64,000 nt of DNA from Streptococcus sp. HMSC072G04 (GTDB lineage Bacteria > Bacillota > Bacilli > Lactobacillales > Streptococcaceae). Shown piece after piece: positions 62,011 through 64,000 of this stretch (positions within the stretch are counted from its first letter, which is position 1; every line of letters starts with the position of its first letter). The notes under the pieces are model-generated. The model worked only from the letters and a program-made list of their open reading frames with translations, had not been told where the DNA came from and did no database searches. The DNA is taken from assembly GCF_001813295.1 (NCBI RefSeq), contig NZ_KV812027.1, positions 34,231-98,230 of the forward strand, read 5' to 3'. A program made the position numbers and the translations under genes.

Positions 62011-62988
62011 TTATTGATTTTCTAAAGTCAGAAACTCACCTACAAGTAGTTGTAATTCTGTATTTAATTTAGGGAGATTCTGTATTAATACTTCTTTTAA
62101 TTCTTCCGCAAATTGATTCGTTTCTTCTCTCAATAGTTTGCGGACTCTTGTTTTTTTCTTTTTGATGCTGTCTGATTTTAATTTTGGAAAAGCCAATGAC
62201 AACAGTTCAGGATTGTTGAGAAAGATAATTGTAAATGCTCTTTGATCCACTCGAATATGATCTAGCTTATAAAATCCGAAATTATCAAGTCTACTCATAA
62301 TATCTTGGACCATCTCCTCACCAATCGCTTTGGTTCTGAGTTGGAACTCTAGTCTCCACCAAAACGGATTTACATCCAAATCTAGCTTCTCTTCTCGCTT
62401 GTGAGCAATGATTTCTTTATTCTTATCATATAACCTAACTTGTACATTACTACCGCTAGAACCCCAATATTTCGTCTCTAATTCGCCCCCTCGACCATAG
62501 AAGACCTTATGGGTAACACCACCTTTAATATGTTGCAAATTAACGATCTCAGGCCTGTTGAAAATGTCAAATGCCAAATCAAAACGAGACAAACGTACCG
62601 TCAATGAATTCAATCTGGCAAAGTACATTAATTGCCTCCATACTTTCATTCCATCAAATTCTTTTAAAGTGTTAGGATTGAAATCAATCCGAATCAATTG
62701 TTCACCTCCATAAGTGGATAATTGAAAAAATATAATATTGATTGAATCATACTCATTAAAATCTTTAGCTAAAGTAAAGACATCATCTCGAACATTATCA
62801 TATATTTCAAATGAATCAACTCTTGTACTTATTGCCTGTTTCAGATTTTTGAAAATCCGCCTTAGGGAACCAGTATCTGTATCCCAGATAACCGTTAATC
62901 TATCAATACTGACATCTAACCTCTGTACTAATTCTCCTATTTCACATCGTTCTTGAATGCTTCTTAAATCTTGTATAGAAACCAACAA
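62011..62988 (-). CDS. Rep_trans family replication/mobilisation initiator
   Basis: The 325-residue protein of the rolling-circle initiator type (pT181/Rep_trans, also used by MobT-like relaxases) has a central LETKYWGSSGSNVQVRLYDKNKEI, the usual active-site Tyr/YDK region, and a preceding LSRFDLAFDIF metal-binding-like strand. It probably nicks the element's origin upstream and allows replication or conjugal transfer of the excised form. The start is a TTG with GGGGGG 6 nt upstream, an unusual pair that may limit expression. It is followed by the DUF3173 gene after 11 bp. Confidence 0.78.
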   Translation of the reverse strand: MLVSIQDLRSIQERCEIGELVQRLDVSIDRLTVIWDTDTGSLRRIFKNLKQAISTRVDSFEIYDNVRDDVFTLAKDFNEYDSINIIFFQLSTYGGEQLIRIDFNPNTLKEFDGMKVWRQLMYFARLNSLTVRLSRFDLAFDIFNRPEIVNLQHIKGGVTHKVFYGRGGELETKYWGSSGSNVQVRLYDKNKEIIAHKREEKLDLDVNPFWWRLEFQLRTKAIGEEMVQDIMSRLDNFGFYKLDHIRVDQRAFTIIFLNNPELLSLAFPKLKSDSIKKKKTRVRKLLREETNQFAEELKEVLIQNLPKLNTELQLLVGEFLTLENQ

Positions 62989-63123
62989 AATTGTCCCCCC
63001 TTCTTTTAGATTTTTTAGGTCTCAGAAACACCGTCAAATCAACGTTTGCTCGTTCCGTCGTTCTTTGGACGTTGTCCTAAGTGTACCTTTTTGCTGGCTG
63101 TTAGAATAGCCAGTTTTTGCTTG

Positions 63124-63211
63124 GCTAGAAATTGTCTGGACGGCAGTCTGCAGGACTTCGCCTGACTTCCCGTCAGGCTCGTCCCTTGTCCTTGTCCACA
63201 CAATTTCTAGC
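63124..63211. repeat. Inverted repeat upstream of rep: candidate oriT or replication origin
   Basis: GCTAGAAATTGTCTGGAC (63124-63141) is inverse to GTCCACACAATTTCTAGC (63194-63211) with one mismatch. The 52-nt loop contains the perfect hairpin GCCTGAC-TTCCC-GTCAGGC. It lies 136 bp upstream of the rep start. Confidence 0.55.
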
Positions 63212-63299
63212 TCCAAGGCTTCGAATAGTCATAAGTCATAGTCTCGTCTTCAACTTCCTCCTCACTCACTATTCCTAAACAGATGAACTATTTTGCATT

Positions 63300-63327
63300 A
63301 TTTATAACTTATTTTTAAGTTATAAAT
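63300..63327. promoter_or_regulatory. Operator palindrome between rep and the XRE regulator
   Basis: ATTTATAACTTA-TTTT-TAAGTTATAAAT is a perfect 12-bp inverted repeat just downstream of the leftward -10. It is a likely binding site of the XRE protein. Confidence 0.6.
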
Positions 63328-63329
63328 AT

Positions 63330-63358
63330 ATTTTATAAAAAATATTTTTGGAAGTCAA
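63330..63358 (-). promoter_or_regulatory. Leftward promoter of the rep-DUF3173-int operon
   Basis: On the minus strand: TTGACT (63353-63358), 17 bp, TAAAAT (63330-63335). Confidence 0.65.
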
Positions 63359-63366
63359 TTAAAAAC

Positions 63367-63395
63367 TTGATTTGTAAGTTTATAGGTGATAGAAT
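63367..63395 (+). promoter_or_regulatory. Rightward promoter of the XRE regulator
   Basis: TTGATT (63367-63372), 17 bp, TAGAAT (63390-63395). CAGGAG follows before the ATG at 63425. Confidence 0.6.
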
Positions 63396-63424
63396 AAGTT
63401 TAAAATAAAAAACAGGAGTTCATC

Positions 63425-63934
63425 ATGACCTTTATTATTCAAAATTTTGGACCCAATTTGGCACGACTACGCATAGAAAAAGGAGTGAGTCAAACTCAAC
63501 TTGCGGAAGATTTAGGAATCGGTAAACAATCCATCTCTGACTACGAAAAACAAAAAAGCTACCCCACCTTTGCAAATTTAGATAAGATAGCAGAATATTT
63601 TAATGCAACTCCAACTCAACTTTTTGGAACGAGTAAGGAGATTGAATTAGAAAAGAGTGTTCTTGAATCGAATGAATACTCTGATAAAGTAAGTGAGATC
63701 TTAAAGGCTGTCAAATACATCGAACATTTTCTACAAACTGATGGACAGTACTTAGAGGATTTACTTTACCTAACAAGAGGCAACCAGCTATACACAGAAG
63801 ATGGAGATGAGTTGTATATTGATCCAACTTCTCAGAAAAGAACATTTCATAACCAATATGAACCTGGTTTTATTGTAGCAAGAGATAAATCCCCACTAGA
63901 ACTCTTAATTGAAAATAAGGACCTATTAGATTAA
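63425..63934 (+). CDS. XRE family transcriptional regulator of the integrative element
   Basis: The 169-residue protein has an N-terminal Cro/CI helix-turn-helix (LARLRIEKGVSQTQLAEDLGIGKQSISDYEKQKSYP) and a linker, then a C-terminal region with no recognised protease (no clear LexA-type Ser/Lys pair). Divergent from rep across a perfect palindrome, it probably controls excision and replication genes of the element. Confidence 0.85.
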   Translation: MTFIIQNFGPNLARLRIEKGVSQTQLAEDLGIGKQSISDYEKQKSYPTFANLDKIAEYFNATPTQLFGTSKEIELEKSVLESNEYSDKVSEILKAVKYIEHFLQTDGQYLEDLLYLTRGNQLYTEDGDELYIDPTSQKRTFHNQYEPGFIVARDKSPLELLIENKDLLD

Positions 63935-63950
63935 AAAAAGCGAGGATATG

Positions 63951-64000
63951 TACTGATCCCAAAAGTTAGATTTTTTCTGTCTAACTTTTGGGGTGCAGTA
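63951..64000. repeat. IS-end-like inverted repeat at the window edge
   Basis: CCCAAAAGTTAGA (63958-63970) pairs with TCTAACTTTTGGG (63980-63992), and outside it TACTG (63951) with CAGTA (64000). Such CCCAAAAGTTAGA sequences are familiar from ends of IS3-family elements in streptococci. It could also be simply the terminator of the XRE gene. Confidence 0.45.

Larger units (their letters stand above)
62989..63424. other. Non-coding control region of the integrative element
   Basis: These 436 bp hold no gene. They contain a hairpin with T-run (CTGGCT/AGCCAG, 63094-63118), a long inverted repeat (63124-63211), a perfect hairpin GCCTGAC/GTCAGGC (63160-63178), an operator palindrome and two divergent promoters. 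This is the probable origin and switch region. Confidence 0.55.
60584..64000. mobile_element. Left end of an integrative element at tRNA-Lys
   Basis: A tyrosine integrase, a DUF3173-type protein, a Rep_trans-type replication/mobilisation initiator, a candidate origin and a divergent XRE regulator follow the tRNA in the order common to streptococcal ICEs and IMEs. The DNA is A/T-richer than the neighbours. No repeat of the tRNA 3' end is found before 64000, so the element continues out of the window. Confidence 0.75.

Overview
The window is chromosomal DNA of an oral Streptococcus of the sanguinis/parasanguinis type. The evidence is low-GC DNA with dense, mostly leftward genes, streptococcal neighbourhoods such as pepO diverging from a FimA/PsaA-type manganese operon followed by tpx, rel-dtd next to a ScaR-type regulator, and rarA-6S RNA-tRNA-Lys, plus a type VII secretion (T7SS) locus. 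Names rest on sequence recall and motifs; no database search was run.

Layout. 1-2.5 kb: end of a T7SS core locus (partial EsaA, EsxA). 2.9-9.2 kb: a lipoprotein, then yajC and the uppS-cdsA-rseP-proS envelope operon. 9.4-11.8 kb: clpL behind a consensus promoter bracketed by repeated motifs. 11.9-15.1 kb: first T7SS lipase toxin locus. 15.2-20.7 kb: one long operon of two UroD-fold zinc methyltransferase-like proteins, a small secreted peptide and an amino-acid ABC importer. 21-30 kb: acid phosphatase, glmS with NagR-like sites, a GH1 glycosidase, a class-I glutamine amidotransferase, an OpuC-type osmolyte importer and a MarR/NmrA pair. 30.3-32.6 kb: yjdF with its riboswitch, and a BAAT-type hydrolase with a MarR regulator. 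32.8-38.9 kb: leuS with a scarred 3' end, a peptide-binding lipoprotein, dacA. 39.2-48 kb: gldA, pepO, Mn operon, tpx, DUF3114-like protein, scaR-type regulator. 48-51 kb: dtd and rel separated by repeats. 51.1-54.6 kb: second T7SS lipase toxin locus. 54.7-60.6 kb: rsmE, prmA, small genes, rarA, 6S RNA and tRNA-Lys. 60.6-64 kb: left end of an integrative element inserted beside tRNA-Lys.

The most interesting system is the pair of lipase loci. Each has immunity-like membrane proteins first, then a protein with an N-terminal lipase domain (Ser-Asp-His visible) and a C-terminal helical domain, then two small helical partner proteins. This is the order expected of a reverse-arranged T7SS lipase toxin like staphylococcal TslA. 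The leader of each locus carries a TACGAAT[A/T] box preceded by a T-tract 9-10 nt upstream, the architecture of the streptococcal competence sigma-factor (ComX) promoter. This suggests, as inference, that toxin and immunity are induced during competence.

A second notable signal is an approximately 145-165 bp intergenic repeat present twice in inverted orientation (38920-39064 and 45956-46121), whose two internal hairpins differ by compensatory base changes. That is evidence for a conserved structured element.
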